Origin: Ectocarpus siliculosus
Lineage: Eukaryota > Sar > Phaeophyceae > Ectocarpales > Ectocarpaceae
Direction: 5' to 3'
Assembly (NCBI GenBank): GCA_000310025.1
Contig: FN649742.1
Coordinates: forward strand, 528,241 to 592,240
DNA length: 64,000 bases
The notes under the pieces: model-generated
Told to the model about the DNA's origin: nothing
The model's database searches: none
The model's input: only the letters and a program-made list of their open reading frames with translations
Translations under genes and position numbers: made by a program
Shown here: one piece after another, positions 24,841 to 38,690 of the stretch
How positions within the stretch are numbered: the stretch's first letter is position 1
How the letters are laid out: every line of letters begins with the position of its first letter

Positions 24841-26120
24841 ACAAAGGATCCAATGGAAAATCGAGGACCGCCAATCGGTAGTGTACCACAAGGGTGTCTC
24901 ACAAGGACTATTTACTAGCGTAACGTTGTACACAAGCGACATCGACGGACGGTTGCTGTGCGATGGTAGATTGGTAATGAGCCGCGGAGCGCGAAGCATT
25001 ACTTTATTTCTTTTCATCCTAGGAGGGGTAAAAATGCTCTAAATATCAGCCTGTTCCCACACGATGCAGGGCCCCCGAAATTGATTGCCGGGAAGCCTAA
25101 ATAACCCTCCTTTTCGACCCAACCAAGACCAATAGGGTACCGTGTTGCCTTCGAGGAAGAATGAAAATAGGACACGTCACGCCGGTTTGGTCGTGCTCGG
25201 ACAACAGATGGACGTGCTACATAGGCATTGCGCCCAAAATTCGGGAGATACCTCATTCCGACCCCTGGAATGGAAATCGGAGATCGCACGCACACGGTTC
25301 AAACCCGCAGGAAGGACAGAGGAAAAACTACACACAGCGCTGGGCCACAGCTATCAAAAGTAGCAGGTGCCGAGCCAAAACGACCTGCGCGCCGTGGATA
25401 TAGCCAATCGGTCTGACAAACGCTCACGCACGTAGACACGGATGGAGAGAAATCTTCAAGGGCGTGAGCGTCGTCTATTGCTGTGCGTTCTCAGGGTGAT
25501 TGCCTTCTATCGTTTCATGATAGGTTGCTTACACCCCGCTACTGTCTTCGTTCAAGCGAACGAAACGAAACGAAACGAAACATGAGTTTAGGCAAGGCCG
25601 TCTGCCTGCCATTGTTGATACCGACTCTCTCTCTCGGGAAATTCATGGTCAAAGGCTTCTTCTGTTGCTTGGGAAATAATAATGTAAACTGCTCGCTGGT
25701 CACTACGTAGGAAATTGGCAGGGTTGAGACGATTGAGTGTGGCGGGTAAGTTGAGAGCTTGCCGCACTATCCGTCACGATGTCGCATCTCCGCATTTGCG
25801 CACGGCGGAGAGACTTACAGTTATAGTTCTTCGCCAGTGCGTGGCATCAACGGAAAACTAACAACGTCCGCGTACCCCGTCGGCACACAAGGAACTCCTC
25901 GTCGCCCCCGTCGCACGCGTGTGCCTGGTGCACCTAGCTACACTGGGTACGCATGTAGACTATTGCAAGGTACTGAGCCGTACCCCGCGGCTCATTACCC
26001 GTCATATGATACTGGAACTAATTGTTGGAAAACCAAGATATGCAGGCGTTTCCTGTTTGTTGAAGAGGAGATCTGTCAACTCCACCGCGTCCTTATGACG
26101 CACTCTGGGGCATTTGTCGG

Positions 26121-27310
26121 ATACAGTCAAACCTCTCCTAAGGACGCACATCGTTTAGGATATATTATTGCGTCCTTAATGGAGGGAAGCGTTCCTAACT
26201 TTCAGGGGGCGATAACTCACCATCCCCAGGGTCAACGGAGGCGGCTTATCCCTAAAACGACAGCACCAATGGGGCGACGAGAACCCGTAGGTCTCGTGAA
26301 ATCCACGGTTTGTTTAGTACTTCGAAGTATCCCAACTTCCCCGATTACATACTTTATCCCACATGGTTGCTTAGTTAATCTAAAAACCGTGCGAAGGCTA
26401 TAAACATCAAGGTTTGATTGATGGGAACAACACCCACAGCTGCATAGTGTGAAGCTATCGACTGCTGCCCCCCTGCACGACCGGCTGGCAGTGAGCTAGT
26501 GCTACAGTGCAATCCAGACACAATGTTGCCCTAAGCCACCAAGCCATGGCAATACCACGCCATGGCAGCACCTCACGACACTACTTCTTCCTCAATACGC
26601 CACGAAGAGTTACCTGGACCTCGCCCCCTCCTTCGCTCCACGATTTACTTGAGTTTCATGAGTGGACGAATGCACCGCTCTCGACAGCAAGTATTGGGTT
26701 TCCCTGTATTCACCATTCCTTCCGTTCGCGTACAAGAAGGAGCGAAGTTCCTCGAAACGAGAGTGGACCCGAGCCTCTGTAAGCGACGATATGATGCACG
26801 ACTCGGGCCTACCACCAACACTCACTGCCGTCTTCCTCTTCGCTCGATCCGTCGTCGATTTGTACGTCGGCGAGGCACTGCTCTACAGCCTGCATTTCTA
26901 GTTCTATCCGTTCTTTCAACACCTCCGGGTCGTCCTCTACACCGAACCTCTCTGCTGTCCGTAACCGTCTTCCCCGATGCCTCAGCCACAAAACCCATGC
27001 ATCGCCCGCCCACAAGAACACCAGTGCACTCCCGCGATGGCGGCAGATTTCATCGGGCATGTCGTTTCTCCACATGTCATGACACTGGATGCAGACGAAT
27101 CGCCAGTAGGTGATAGGAACTATCCATACTGCAGTGTGCCCACGGACCAGCAGCAGACCGTACTCACGCTGTCTACCGCGAGTGCATATACCGCAGCAGG
27201 CAGCACGTTTATCTCTGCCATGCGAAATACACGCGATACCCCCAAGGTTTACGTCTGCGGGCCCCCTTTTTGCATTCTGCGGGCCACCCTACTTTTAGGT
27301 TCGACTGTAT
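26121..27310. mobile_element. pogo/Tigger-like DNA transposon remnant (1.19 kb)
   Basis: The ends are inverted: ATACAGTCAAACC at 26121-26133 and GGTTCGACTGTAT at 27298-27310, one mismatch in 13. 'TA-CAGTCRAACCT' termini flanked by a TA dinucleotide are characteristic of pogo/Tigger members of the Tc1/mariner superfamily. Inside, on the minus strand at 27075-26809, is an open frame of 88 codons ending EEEDGSECWW. It contains no recognisable DDE triad, so the copy is non-autonomous or decayed. Confidence 0.55.
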
Positions 27311-28447
27311 GGGCAGATCCAACTCTTCTATTCTAATGCTCAAATGTGAATGGGGAGATGACGACTTTTTCTTTAAGACCTAACCTACAGTAGAGCATCT
27401 GGCAATCGTGAATGGGTCCGATCACTTACTGGAAGTATAGGATCGGGTTCCCGTACCGGCAGGGCCTCACCATGGATATACCGCGCGTCGAGTATGTACG
27501 CTCAGTGCAACGAATCTGTCGTGTTCCTCTGTGCAGTGTCCGATCAATTGATGCAAGCGTTGGGTTTGATACAGGCCCTCAGCCCCCGGTCTGGGTGTCG
27601 GGTTGTCGGACCCAAAGCTACTCATCACTCAGTGGGTACGCCAGATACATCTCCCCCATTCGGTAGGGACTACAAGAGTGGGAGGCAAATTTGCGTTCGT
27701 CGCGACTGCGGAACCAGGTCGTCCAGGGGCTATGCCGTGTTGTCGATGGGAGAAACATAACATAGACTACAGTCTTGTAGCCTAGACTACAACTGCTGCA
27801 GAAGACCACGAGTCTACTAACAAGGAGTCCCTCCGCAACTGCTCAGGCGGTTCAATGGGTCTACTGCTCTACATCGGGATGTACAGTAGTCCAGTCTGGC
27901 TATTGATACTCTGCAAACAGAAAACCAATCGTCTGTTTTGTGATAAAAACACCCACCTTTGAGCGAAAGCAGGGCCCGCACAAGAAACACATCCTGCTAG
28001 GAGCAGCAGCCCGGCGTGTAACATCAAGTTCTTGGGGCACATGTGTGCCGTGAGCTGGAGTGCTCCAACAGCAAGATCCTGCAGTGTATCCTTGAAAGCG
28101 CCTTCTTTTCGTTTCATGCCTCGAAATCACACCAGCAAGGCCCGGACTCCGGTCCGAAAAGGTATGAGATCATAATCTTCGCCCTTCCCTCTTCCTCTCT
28201 CTCTCTCCCCTGCCGCCAACGTGTAAGTGGTGTGTGTGCGTGTGGATTTCAGGCGGGGCGGGGGGCACACAGACAGCAGTTAAATGGGGTTCCACTCGAA
28301 GTGGAGGCGTTCGATTAATGTCGCCGTTTCATTTGTTTTTTCACGCCGACGACTACTCTAACCTTGAACGGCTACAGCTGCTGGCTTGGTTTCGCATATC
28401 TAATATCATGTACTGATCTGTCGCAGAAGTGGAAACATTTCAACACG

Positions 28448-31400
28448 ATGGATTCCTCGAGCACTCTCAATTCCTTGGCAACGAATGCGCTGACATTGAA
28501 CTGGAGTTTTGGTTTCAACAAGGATGTTGTTGACGGCGTACACAGCTTGTGCTCTGACGGGCGACAGGCCCTCTTTTTCGTGGCGGCCCACACCGGCGTA
28601 ATATACGACTACGCCAAGCGCACTCAAGACCTCTTGCAGGTGTGTCCATGTAGTCACTAAAGTTGCTTATCATGCACGCTGGCTTGTGCGCTGTGCATCT
28701 TGGTTCTCGTGCTCTTGAATTTCGCGTTGTTTCCTGCGGTGCTTGCTTTACTTCTTTCGGGAGAAGAAGAATAGGCTGTATAGCCATGCTCCCCTACTTG
28801 TAATCGTAATACATGAATACTGAACACTACATGCATAGTTCATACATACCCCCCCCCCAAACAAAAATAGATGGATTCGTTGTGTCATATTAAGAAAAAT
28901 AAATAAATAAATAATAAAACATTAAAAACGGTAGCCGACTAGACTATTCACGAAAAACACAATCATTGTTTATCTTTCCGCGCGAAACGAGAGCATTTGT
29001 AGTATTGAACCTTTCCATCGTGGTCGAGTGGAATTTGTTACTGCTTTACCAAGCTGTACACACCCAACACCTTTTCAATTGTATTTTCAATTGTTTTTTA
29101 AACCTCAAACCTCAATTATTCTCCATTGAATGTGATCTAATCAATACCGACGCGTCTTCCCTGTGAAGCGATATCCCCACCCGTACAGTACTACCGACGT
29201 TCGCCATACCAACAATACCACGGCCAATATCCCCTTCCATGTCGCTACGTTTGGCGAGGGTGGTCCCCCGAGCGTTACAAATCGTTTGCCTTTGCCGCTG
29301 CTTGTCTTCATCGCTGTTATAGGGGCATTGCAACTGTATCTGCGCCGTCGCAGTCAGTCATAACAAGAAATGGGTGGTAACAGCCGATGCTGGACAGGAC
29401 AGCATGCTTGTCGTATGGGACACGGCTTCCGGTATTCCAATCAAAAGCATTTTCAATCCGCATCCAAAAGGCGTGATCGCAATGGATATCTCGCCAGATG
29501 CCCTGTTCATCGTGACCTTGAGTGCTCCAGCGCCAGCGGAGAGCGAAAACGACTCCCCTCAAACGATAAGCATTTGGGAATGGACTCACCCGGAGAGGGA
29601 AGAGGCTCTCTTCACCAGCGTCATCGATGAGCCGGATGTGCAGAAGGTACAGATACAGCTGGTGTGGTGCAACAGTAGTCTTTTGGGTTCAACCACTACG
29701 TGCCTATAAGACATGGTACAGTATTGTTATGAAATGTGGGGATCAATACGTAGACTTGGCACCTCATCGAGGGGGTGGTTCAGCAAAATGACATGTAGTG
29801 AGAAACCAAATTGTCATTCGACTTCTTTCTTGTCCTTGCAGGTGGTGAAGTTCAACAGTTCTGACATCCGGCACATTGTAACGACGGGTGACCGCAAGAC
29901 TATGTTCTGGGGCTGGGAAGACGGCGGTCTGAGAGGCTACATTCCTCGGATGTCACGCCATGACTTCAAGAAGGTGATAAATCCCACAGCACACCAGACT
30001 GGATTGCCTCGTTCTATTTTTCCGTTGTCTATTTCTTCATCTCGGACTACGGCATGCCCATTTTGCGATAATTTGAACGTCATGCATCGGAGTTGAAGCA
30101 TGATCTCTTCGGCAACGTGTTGCAGCGAAGCAAGTTCTTGAAGTCCTGTATATGTGCATGTTACGTGAACTTGTCTATATGGATGTCATTGCAAAACGCA
30201 CCCCAGACACAGCAGAGTGGTATCAGCCTATCCCCGTCGACTGCGCTACCTCGTTTCCTGTTCAACCCATGTGTCGCCTTTAATCTACCGCGTACACAGG
30301 GAAATGGAGTCTACACATCGTGCTGCTTCCTACCAGGGACAACCCAGGCTATCACCGTCACCTCTATCGGCGAGGTAGGCGACAAGGCAACAGTATTATT
30401 GTCGTTGGCGGCGCAATGTCATGGCGGCGTGTGTTTCCAAGCAAAGCTGAGCACAAGAATCTTGCGGTTCCTCGTGGCGGTTCTTTCGTGTTTAGAACTC
30501 GTGCCATCAACCCTTGGGTTGCCACAGTCCGTCTAACACGACTACCGAACCACGATCTTTCTACACTACTGTTTTGGTTGTTTCCCTGATATGCAAGATC
30601 GTCGTCTGGGATGAGGTCCAGACGACTTCAAAAGGGGTCAACGGGGCCGGCAATGCCGGCGAACCCGATGGATCACTAGAGTCGGCACAATTGCTCCTTC
30701 ACAGACCAAAGCGGCAAGCGGTCAAGGTACGGGCGAGAGGGTTCCAAAACGTTTGAGTAATACAGCCACAACGCTTAGCCCGAATGAGCAGACGGGCGTG
30801 CAGAAATCCACGGAGTGTCAGACGCGAGGGCTTTAAAACCGGACAACGAGACCGGAAACTTGTGAGACCAAACACGCTACCAATCTGTCCAAGGAATCCG
30901 GTTGCGCTCGCGTTATTCGAACCCAAGGTGTTGAAACTCTGTGACGGAGCGATTACACACGTGAGCACCGTCGCTGGTGGCAGCCCGGCGGTAGACGATG
31001 AATGCGCCACCCACGCGGAGGACGGGCCAGGTTCGGGCGATGTTGGCGTTGACTCGGCTGCAGGAGCAGCCATGTACGTTGTGACAGCTGGTGAGGATGG
31101 GGCAGTGCGGTTCTATGACCTCAAGTTCCGGTTGGAGGTGAGAGTGCGATGCGGGAGATAGCTACACGAGAAAGGCGTTTGACGTCCTCGGGTGATGGTG
31201 CACCATCAACGTCGTAGCGCCGAACAGCAACACCTCATAGCAGACAAAGAGTTCACAGCAGATGATCGACATTATTGGTGTTTATTCTTCCAGCGCTACC
31301 AAACGATGCAAGCCGTGAATCCACCCAAGGGACTACGACGGATACGTGTGGGAGCGCCAACATCAACAAAGGGTGAACGAGCGTGTCTGAAGGGTGTTGT

Positions 31401-34400
31401 AGTTACCACATAAACTGCGAAAAATCTTCCTACATTTCTCTCGGGATCTCGTGAACGGCTGTGTCCGGTCTCAGGCCTGGTTTGAAGATTTTACAGCCGG
31501 TGGCGTAACATCTGTCTCGTTCGCGGCAAAGCTACCGCCACGCGCCAAAGGAGGTGCTGATTCAGCTTTCCGAGTTCCCGATTTCGTCGTGGGCACTAAT
31601 CGGGCCTACGTCGTGGCTTGCGCCGCTTCGGCATTCGAGGAACTTGACCCAGAACGAAGGTATGGAAGTTTGGTGAAACTTGTGTCTCCATCGGAAACGA
31701 TTGACAAATTTTGATGCAGGAAGTGTTTGTGCGGCCGAGGAAGCTTAACGCCCTATTCAGGCCTTGATCAGATTGATTTGGTGAAGTCATATATAGTTTG
31801 TTCGTCGATTCTCTCACTGTCCACAGGGGTGATGTTGCAACCCATGAAGTTGGTCAACACCAGTGATGCACTGGGCGTTCTCACTTGCTCTTCCTCAACA
31901 ACCTGACGGTCCTGGTGTGGCCAGGAGGGGCTCTGTCCTGGTGCAGGGAATGGTGGGATCGGTAGCTTGTGTGGCGGCTCACCCCCTGTTGCCGCGATTG
32001 GTGATACTGTGCGAGTCCGGTGATGTGCATCTGTGGGACTACAACCTCAAGGTAGGACACGAGACAAACGCTGGCTAAAAAACAAAATGCGTGGTTGATG
32101 CGTAGTTCATGAACGCGGAACATGTTTGATGGAGTGTTAGGTGGCTGCATGGGGAGCGACGATGGAAAAACCGAAACGTGGAATATTCAGGTTGGCGATG
32201 CGATGCCCATAGACAGATCTTTCAGGGAGTTTGCATACAACTGCGTATTTGGGGGCCCATACCAGCAACACGAAAGAGTATTACCACCACGACACTCGCT
32301 CGGACCCGCCCACTGTGTCCACACCCTTCCTCTTCCGTGGTCACGTCTCCATCATGTCTTTGCCCACGCACCTCTCGGTACGCCTCCATATCGAGCAGGT
32401 GCTGGTGACTCTCCGCTCATTCGACCCGGCTCGCCTGCGGCCGCAAAACTGCGCGTTCCACCCTCAAGGAACCCTCCTTGCAATCGGTTTCAGCTCAGGT
32501 GCTTGCAAGATCCTAGACGCAACCGACCTCGAGGAAGTAGCCAGCTTCCGCTATTCTTCGACCTCCCTATCCACCGTCCGCTTCAGCCCCGACGGAGAAA
32601 TGGTGAGCCTTGGATGGTCGTGCAAGTGGAAATTGAAGACGTTTGGAGGGAGATGGTTGGGTGAAAATACATCTCGGCGAAAATGACTGCCAGCGTTTGA
32701 GACATGTGCGAAGTGCGAAGACCGTGGCGTGCGTCCTGTACATGCGTATTGGTCGCGAGAAAATACATACATTGGCAAGGAAAAGGCAGCAAACAGAGTT
32801 CATGCTGCACTCTCTTCCATGTGAACACTTGTTCAGGTGGCTGCAAGCGACACTGATAATCACGTGTTGCTATTCAAGCACTCGGTGGTAGAAGCGCAGC
32901 AGTCACCAAACGCGGAAGAACCCTACATGCCGACCGAGGTGGGTAGCACTGCTGCTAGTCGTGCGGTTCTCAGATGGATGTGCAGAATCGGTTGTACAAC
33001 AGGTAAAAATGCTCGTATAGCGACGCTCGTGGTAGCCTTTTGTCTGCGGCTGCGCAGTACTTCACCACGAACACTGCGGGACCACAAGTTTGCCAAACGC
33101 CCCGCTTCCCCTGACAAATAGTCTATCATTGCAAACGTCCAAATATACGTATGATTGTACTGGGCGAGTATTTTGAACATGGTGTGACTCGACACGATGG
33201 ACTGTACGTATGTACATATAGGGGAAAACAAGGAGCACAAGAATGGCCAAGCGCTTCTGTCCTGTTTGGAACTTGGAGTATCGATCGCTCGTACGAATAT
33301 CACTGCAATCCAACACTTAGCGCTTTTCTTCTTGGAAGGACCTACTGTACGTAGTAACACGAATATCAGATACCATTTATTTTGCGAAATTGATTACGCA
33401 CCCGTTGACTGCGGCCCCGCTCGTGGCAAACGTGCGACGAATTGTGGATCGTGTTACTGTAGGACGAAGAGGTACAGCCACGAGACACGTGGGTGTATGT
33501 AGGCCGCCACCGAAGCCACGGCAGAGCGATCACGGGGCTAGAGTTCGGCACTCGTGAAGATGGAAGGGTGTCACTCGTCAGCGTCGGCGAGGATAGGTGT
33601 CTCGTTGAGTATAACCTGCCCGACAGTAACCAGGTACGTCCGCTGAGCATGTTTCGTTCTTCAACTTGTCCCAGAGAACGCCCGTTGTTAACCTTGTTGG
33701 CGTTGCAGTTTTACGCGTGTGTTTCCAACTGATGCTGGCGTGAAATGAGCCTCCCCTAATACTAGCCTATATCCAAGGATGGCAATAGGATTATATGTCA
33801 TCGTTCGCCTGCAAGCGGCTAAGATACGCGGGCAACCAAGTTTACACGTCTGCTTGCTTTCCAAGGTTAGTCGTCAGAGACATCTCTCATTGAATCGCCC
33901 GACTAGGCTCGAGTCTTTCCTCGCTCTTCGTTGATTATATTAGGTCATGATATCATGGCGACGAACTGAAGCATGACAATGTTTGTGACATCAAGACTCA
34001 TTCATGTACAAGCTCTCGTTATCAACAAACACCGCCGCGCTGGATGGGCCGGCACAACAGGAAACTGGTCTCTTGATGGCGGAGGCACCGAGGCGCATTG
34101 AGCAGAACGGCCTGCCGACGGCCCTCCTTTGGCACCCTCTCCTGGGCTCCGACTATGAGGATCGATTGGTGAACATTGTCGTACTTAAGTATCGAATGGT
34201 TCTTCGGTTAAGGAAAAACAATCATCTATGAAACGCCCTCTATGCAGCCTAGTAATGAAAGTGTCACGGCAGCAGCGTTAACACCAATGTGACAAAAGAG
34301 TCGACCCCGGGATCCTCTCTGAAACTGTTGAAACAATATTGACATCACCTGGCGTTTTTGTCATCTGTGCCTCCCCCTCGGCTTGGGGATAATGGGCATT

Positions 34401-37400
34401 TTAGATTTATTTTGTATCGGCATACCTTTTTTGCACCTCTCTCGAGATCTTACACGTAGTCCCAATGGAAGGCACTCAATGATTGAACTGTAAACTTTGA
34501 AAGCAATAGGAAACGAGAACGTCCTTGTGTGTTGTCCTTGAGCTGCGCAGGTGACCGCGAACAACGAGTACAAGTTCAAGCAGTGGAACGCTGACAACAA
34601 AAGCTGCCGTAGGACAACGATCGGGCCTACGTTTGGGGGCCCCATCAACCGGTTGGAGCAAATCAACAACATACATACGGACGGACAGTCGCGCCCAACC
34701 GAGTTTGTGGCTTACGGCACTGCGGAGAAGGTGGTCGGGTTGGTGAGTCACAACGTTTGAATCAATGTACGCCAGGCTTAAGCTCTTGCGCCACCCCCCC
34801 GCAGGTTCTTAGAAGATAGCGCGTAGTACCACTACCCAGTGGCGAGTACGTGAAGCATAGCCTGGGTGGACGAGGTTCGCGTCCCGATTGTGTCTATGAT
34901 GCTGAAGATTTGATGGGGGGTGTTTCGGGGATATCCATACAACAATTGTACCAGCAAGTGAGCTTGCGGCGGGGGGCGTTGCTATTCATGACGGATAACC
35001 GACCGACGCGCACCACCAATCAACTGTGGAAGATTGTGCACTCACAGACGCGTCTTTGTTGTTGAAAAAATACCTCGGTGTCGCTGATGGCGCCCGACGG
35101 AGTGCTGCTTGAGCCTTGCAGATAAAACAACGTTCAATAAAAAACAGCGTTCATATATTGCTGTGTGCTTGATCCGTTTCTCCAGTGGACATCGGCACCC
35201 CCAGTAAACACTGAGTGTATGCATTCCACAATGGTGCGCCTCTTTCCTTAGCCGCTAAACTATTTCCGACCCAACAGGTTCAGGTACCTTTTGATGGGAA
35301 TTCTCACAAGATGATGGGCCTTATCGCGCATCCCGGCGAGATCAGTTCTCTTTCTGTCAGCGGCGACGGGAACTACTTGATCACCGCTGGGGGGAAAGAC
35401 CTCACCGTCAATGTGTGGAAAATAAACACCCAGGCCGTGCAGGTGACCAGAAAGAGATAGTCCATCCGTGTGAAGAGTTTCCAGGTATCGGTTTTACCTT
35501 CACGTGCCATGTCGCGGGGTGGAGAATTCACGTAACACCATTCGTAGCGATTGGCGGGCACTTACGAATGGCTCATCCGGTAGACCTCTTGAGGCCTAGG
35601 ATACCACCGCAGGTGGAGCACGAAGCCGATGTATTCGAAACACAGTACTGACACGGTCAAACGTTCGCCAAGTCAACGACAGATTTGCATTTCTTCGTAC
35701 TTCTGGGCCTACAGTTGTTGACTGGAGTATACCCTGCATTGATAGTGGTACCTCATTTTAGTTTGGCTCGTGACCACTGGGATTGTTTTGTTGCATTGAA
35801 AAACACCGTAGAGGAGGTACTGGGACAATCATATTGTTTGTTCATGTAGAAACAACACCGCTTGCAACAACGATCGATTTTAGCGAAGGTGCACCGAAGT
35901 CTCAAAATCAATGAAACTGAAGTACGGCTGTGTACGTCTTCTCCGGCTATACCATAGACAGATGAAATAACGTACCATCACGGTTGCAATGTTGTCTTTC
36001 GTCGGTCAACCATTGCCGTGGACAATAGAACGCAGCTTCTGCCAACATGCCAGCCAAGAACCAGACCCAGCTGAAAGTGGAGCAAGAATCAGTCCGAGGA
36101 GACCCAAGCATGAGCACAATCATCCCCTCTGCGGCGGACGACATGGCACCATTTCTGGAACAGCTGCAGGGGGGAGAAGGGGGAGATCTGCACGAGGTGA
36201 ACCAAGACATCGAATTATTGGAAAAAACGCAACTGACATATTTAATTCAAAGATTTGATGCAAGTGTACGACATGGCTACTCTCATCGCTGAATCTGGTG
36301 GCTTGAAGCGTACTTTCGAGCCGAGTCCTGACTGTGTTCGCGACGAGATATGGTCGCCGAGTTGCACCGGCGGGGGGAGCTCGTTGTATAGCGTTCTTTC
36401 AGGAGAAACGTGGAATTACGGCGGGAGGCCACAACTAAGAGAAAAATCGCGGGATGTCGTTTTCCATCACAATCTCGACTGATTGGCCGCTTTCTAGCGC
36501 TGTCAGGCAGGAGGTCATCCACGACTCGCAGTATTGCGGATCGTCCGACAAATCGCCGTTTAATTGCCGTATTGTGTGTTGCCCTTTCGATGTTGTGCTA
36601 CTGAAAATTGTATGAACTTCCCAGGAACTGGTAGATTACTTTTTCTACGCACTTTTGAGGACTCAGGGGGAGGACACGACAAACGAACGGTCAACGGCTA
36701 GCGCGGTACCTGTGGAGGAGGTTCCGAACATCATGAGGGCGTTAGGCTACTATCCGACGGAGCAGGTAGACCCATTCTGTACAACATGATTTGGTGTGAT
36801 TGAGCGAGCGGTGTGCACGCAGCGTGTGAAGCGACTGGGCCGATGGGTGAAATGCGTCCTGGGCGGCTGGTAGGATCACTGCATCAGTATTCCAAGACAC
36901 AGAAACAGCTCCATAAACCGTTGGAGTACTTGATCTTTAACGATGATTTCGTGTACAGAATGTGGCCAATCCTGTTCATACTGCTACAATAATTCTACAA
37001 CTACATGCTTTGTGTTCCAACCCAATCTCGTCTCTTGTCCTCCTTCCTAAGCAGGAGGTTGCCCACATGTCGAACGAGATCAAGTACTCGCGATTCACCG
37101 AGACCGGGGAGGTGAGACTTACTACCATATTCCGTGGCTGAAAAGAATATTTTGGGCGGTAAACTCGATGTCTCTTCCAACTGTGCTGTCAAACCATCGG
37201 AAAGAGGACATGTCCCAAACTGAACGCCGGTACATACACGGAAAGAGGAGTTACAGTAGACGTAAGTGGGTGTCCTACTAGCGGAGTCTCAGGGGATTGC
37301 CAAAAGCTTTAGATTTGAACATACACCGACATAAATAACCTCGCCGCTGTTTGTTCTAGACGTTATGGGGAGTGCAAAATGTGGATTTGTGCTCTTGACT

Positions 37401-38690
37401 TTGACCAAGCCAATAGATGAACAAAACTAAGCATCGAAGGTTCCACTGTTTTCCGACGGTGAGCCGTTGACTAACGTCCCTTGTTTTCCTAAACACGATT
37501 GCCGTTGTGTTAACGATGTGGCAAAATGTGCGACTGATCAAAGGTGGAAGATTCTGTGGATCTGAATGGATTGATACGCCTCTTCGTGAACCATCGTCCG
37601 GTGTTCCCGGTCAGCAAACAGGTGAAGTACTAAGAGGATTGTGTGTCGAAACGTTCAGCGACGCTGGTGGGTAAGCCTTGAACGCTCTCTACCTGGCCGA
37701 ATAACCTGAAAAGTATTCAGCCGCCGGGACGCGGGTTGCACCTCAAATCAAGTCTCTCTTGCATTCGAGAGGTGCCGAGTACGTTCGTTCTTTCAACGAG
37801 CTCCGGCCTCCTTCACATGGTACCATGGTAGGTATCGTGAGCTAGTTGTGTCATTGCTTGGTGTTTCGGGCAGGGCGCATCCGACCTGAGTGAACTCCAC
37901 AGACATGGTAACCTGAGATGGATAAGCTCAATTATTTTCATTCAAGAATGTAGCATGCGGTACGACAAACTTCACGCCTGTTACACAAGAATGAGGGACG
38001 CACTGCTTTCGAGGCAGGTGACCCGGGACCAACTTGTGTGCCCAGATGGCTTACATCGACAACATGGTAAACGCTACGCAACGCGCAGATGATATGTGAA
38101 GCTTTTAGTGCAATGGGAGGTGATCCTCATGATGGCGGACGACTCAGCTGGCCAACGATCTGCTCGACACTCCAGTGTATGGGGGAACGTGTTAGTGAGG
38201 AGGAACTGGTGCACTGCCTCGAGGTGATAGGTTGGCGTTGTACACCATGAATGTTCGTCTGGATACTCAGAAATGTGGACAAGATAATCGGGAAGTTCGC
38301 AATTACATGCGCTTTGTTGGAGTACTGCAGCTCTGCAGTATCGAGGGGCTGGCATTGCTTGCTGTTCACGATGGATTGAAACTCGACCCCCGTAGCCTCA
38401 TGCAGAGTGACGAAGTCCAATGGTCTGCAGGAGCGGTCCGGTGCTTAGCGTATCAAGCATCTACCCCACCGAACCTTGTTCACGACATTTTGCATCCGGC
38501 GCAGGCCCTGACTGGAGACAACAGTACTACAAGAATGAACGGACGACAAACCCTCCATCCCATGCAGTTTGCGGAAGAAGTGCTCGGATTCGAGGACCAC
38601 CGGCAATCACGCACCAACATCAACTCTTCGGATCGAGACAGCCTTGACTCAACAAGCCTGTTCAGAGGCGGCGGTGGAATACTCAAATAA
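28448..38690 (+). CDS. CFAP251: cilia- and flagella-associated protein 251 (WDR66), WD40 repeats plus EF-hand-like C-terminus
   Basis: Exons: 28448-28639, 29323-29646, 29842-29973, 30300-30374, 30598-30726, 30928-31137, 31475-31659, 31827-31848 (tentative microexon), 31947-32051, 32399-32602, 32837-32938, 33478-33633, 34013-34168, 34551-34742, 35278-35442, about 36065-36196, 36625-36765, 37055-37111, 37544-37621, 38089-38223, 38505-38690. About 1,025 residues. The N-terminal part is a WD40 propeller pair (LTLNWSFGFN, AHTGVIYDY, LVVWD, VRFYD, VHLWDY, VNVWK). The C-terminal part carries the family hallmarks YFFYALLRTQGEDTT, IMRALGYYPTEQ, NEIKYSRFTETGE and FVNHRPVFPVSKQ, then GERVSEEELVHCL and LHPMQFAEEVLGF. 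CFAP251 is a subunit of the calmodulin- and spoke-associated complex at radial spoke RS3 of motile axonemes. This fits an alga with flagellate zoids. Almost all introns are phase 0. An extra upstream non-conserved exon is possible, because AAG before the chosen ATG follows an acceptor. Confidence 0.9.

Larger units (their letters stand above)
21356..28447. other. 7.1-kb gene-poor region with mobile-element remains
   Basis: No exon chain like those in the neighbouring genes can be built here on either strand, except the uncertain piece just upstream of the FN3 exon. Visible instead are a SINE-like Pol III unit (23157-23262), an inverted-repeat hairpin (24553-24840), a short GAAAC microsatellite near 25560 and a pogo/Tigger-like element (26121-27310). 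The 5' end of the giant gene, or regulatory DNA for the divergent CFAP251 gene, may lie in this stretch. Confidence 0.5.

Noticed and set aside
26562-27113. 183-codon plus-strand open frame
   Set aside because: Composition rich in Arg, Ser and Pro without domain signal; it overlaps the more protein-like minus-strand frame inside the pogo/Tigger-like element.
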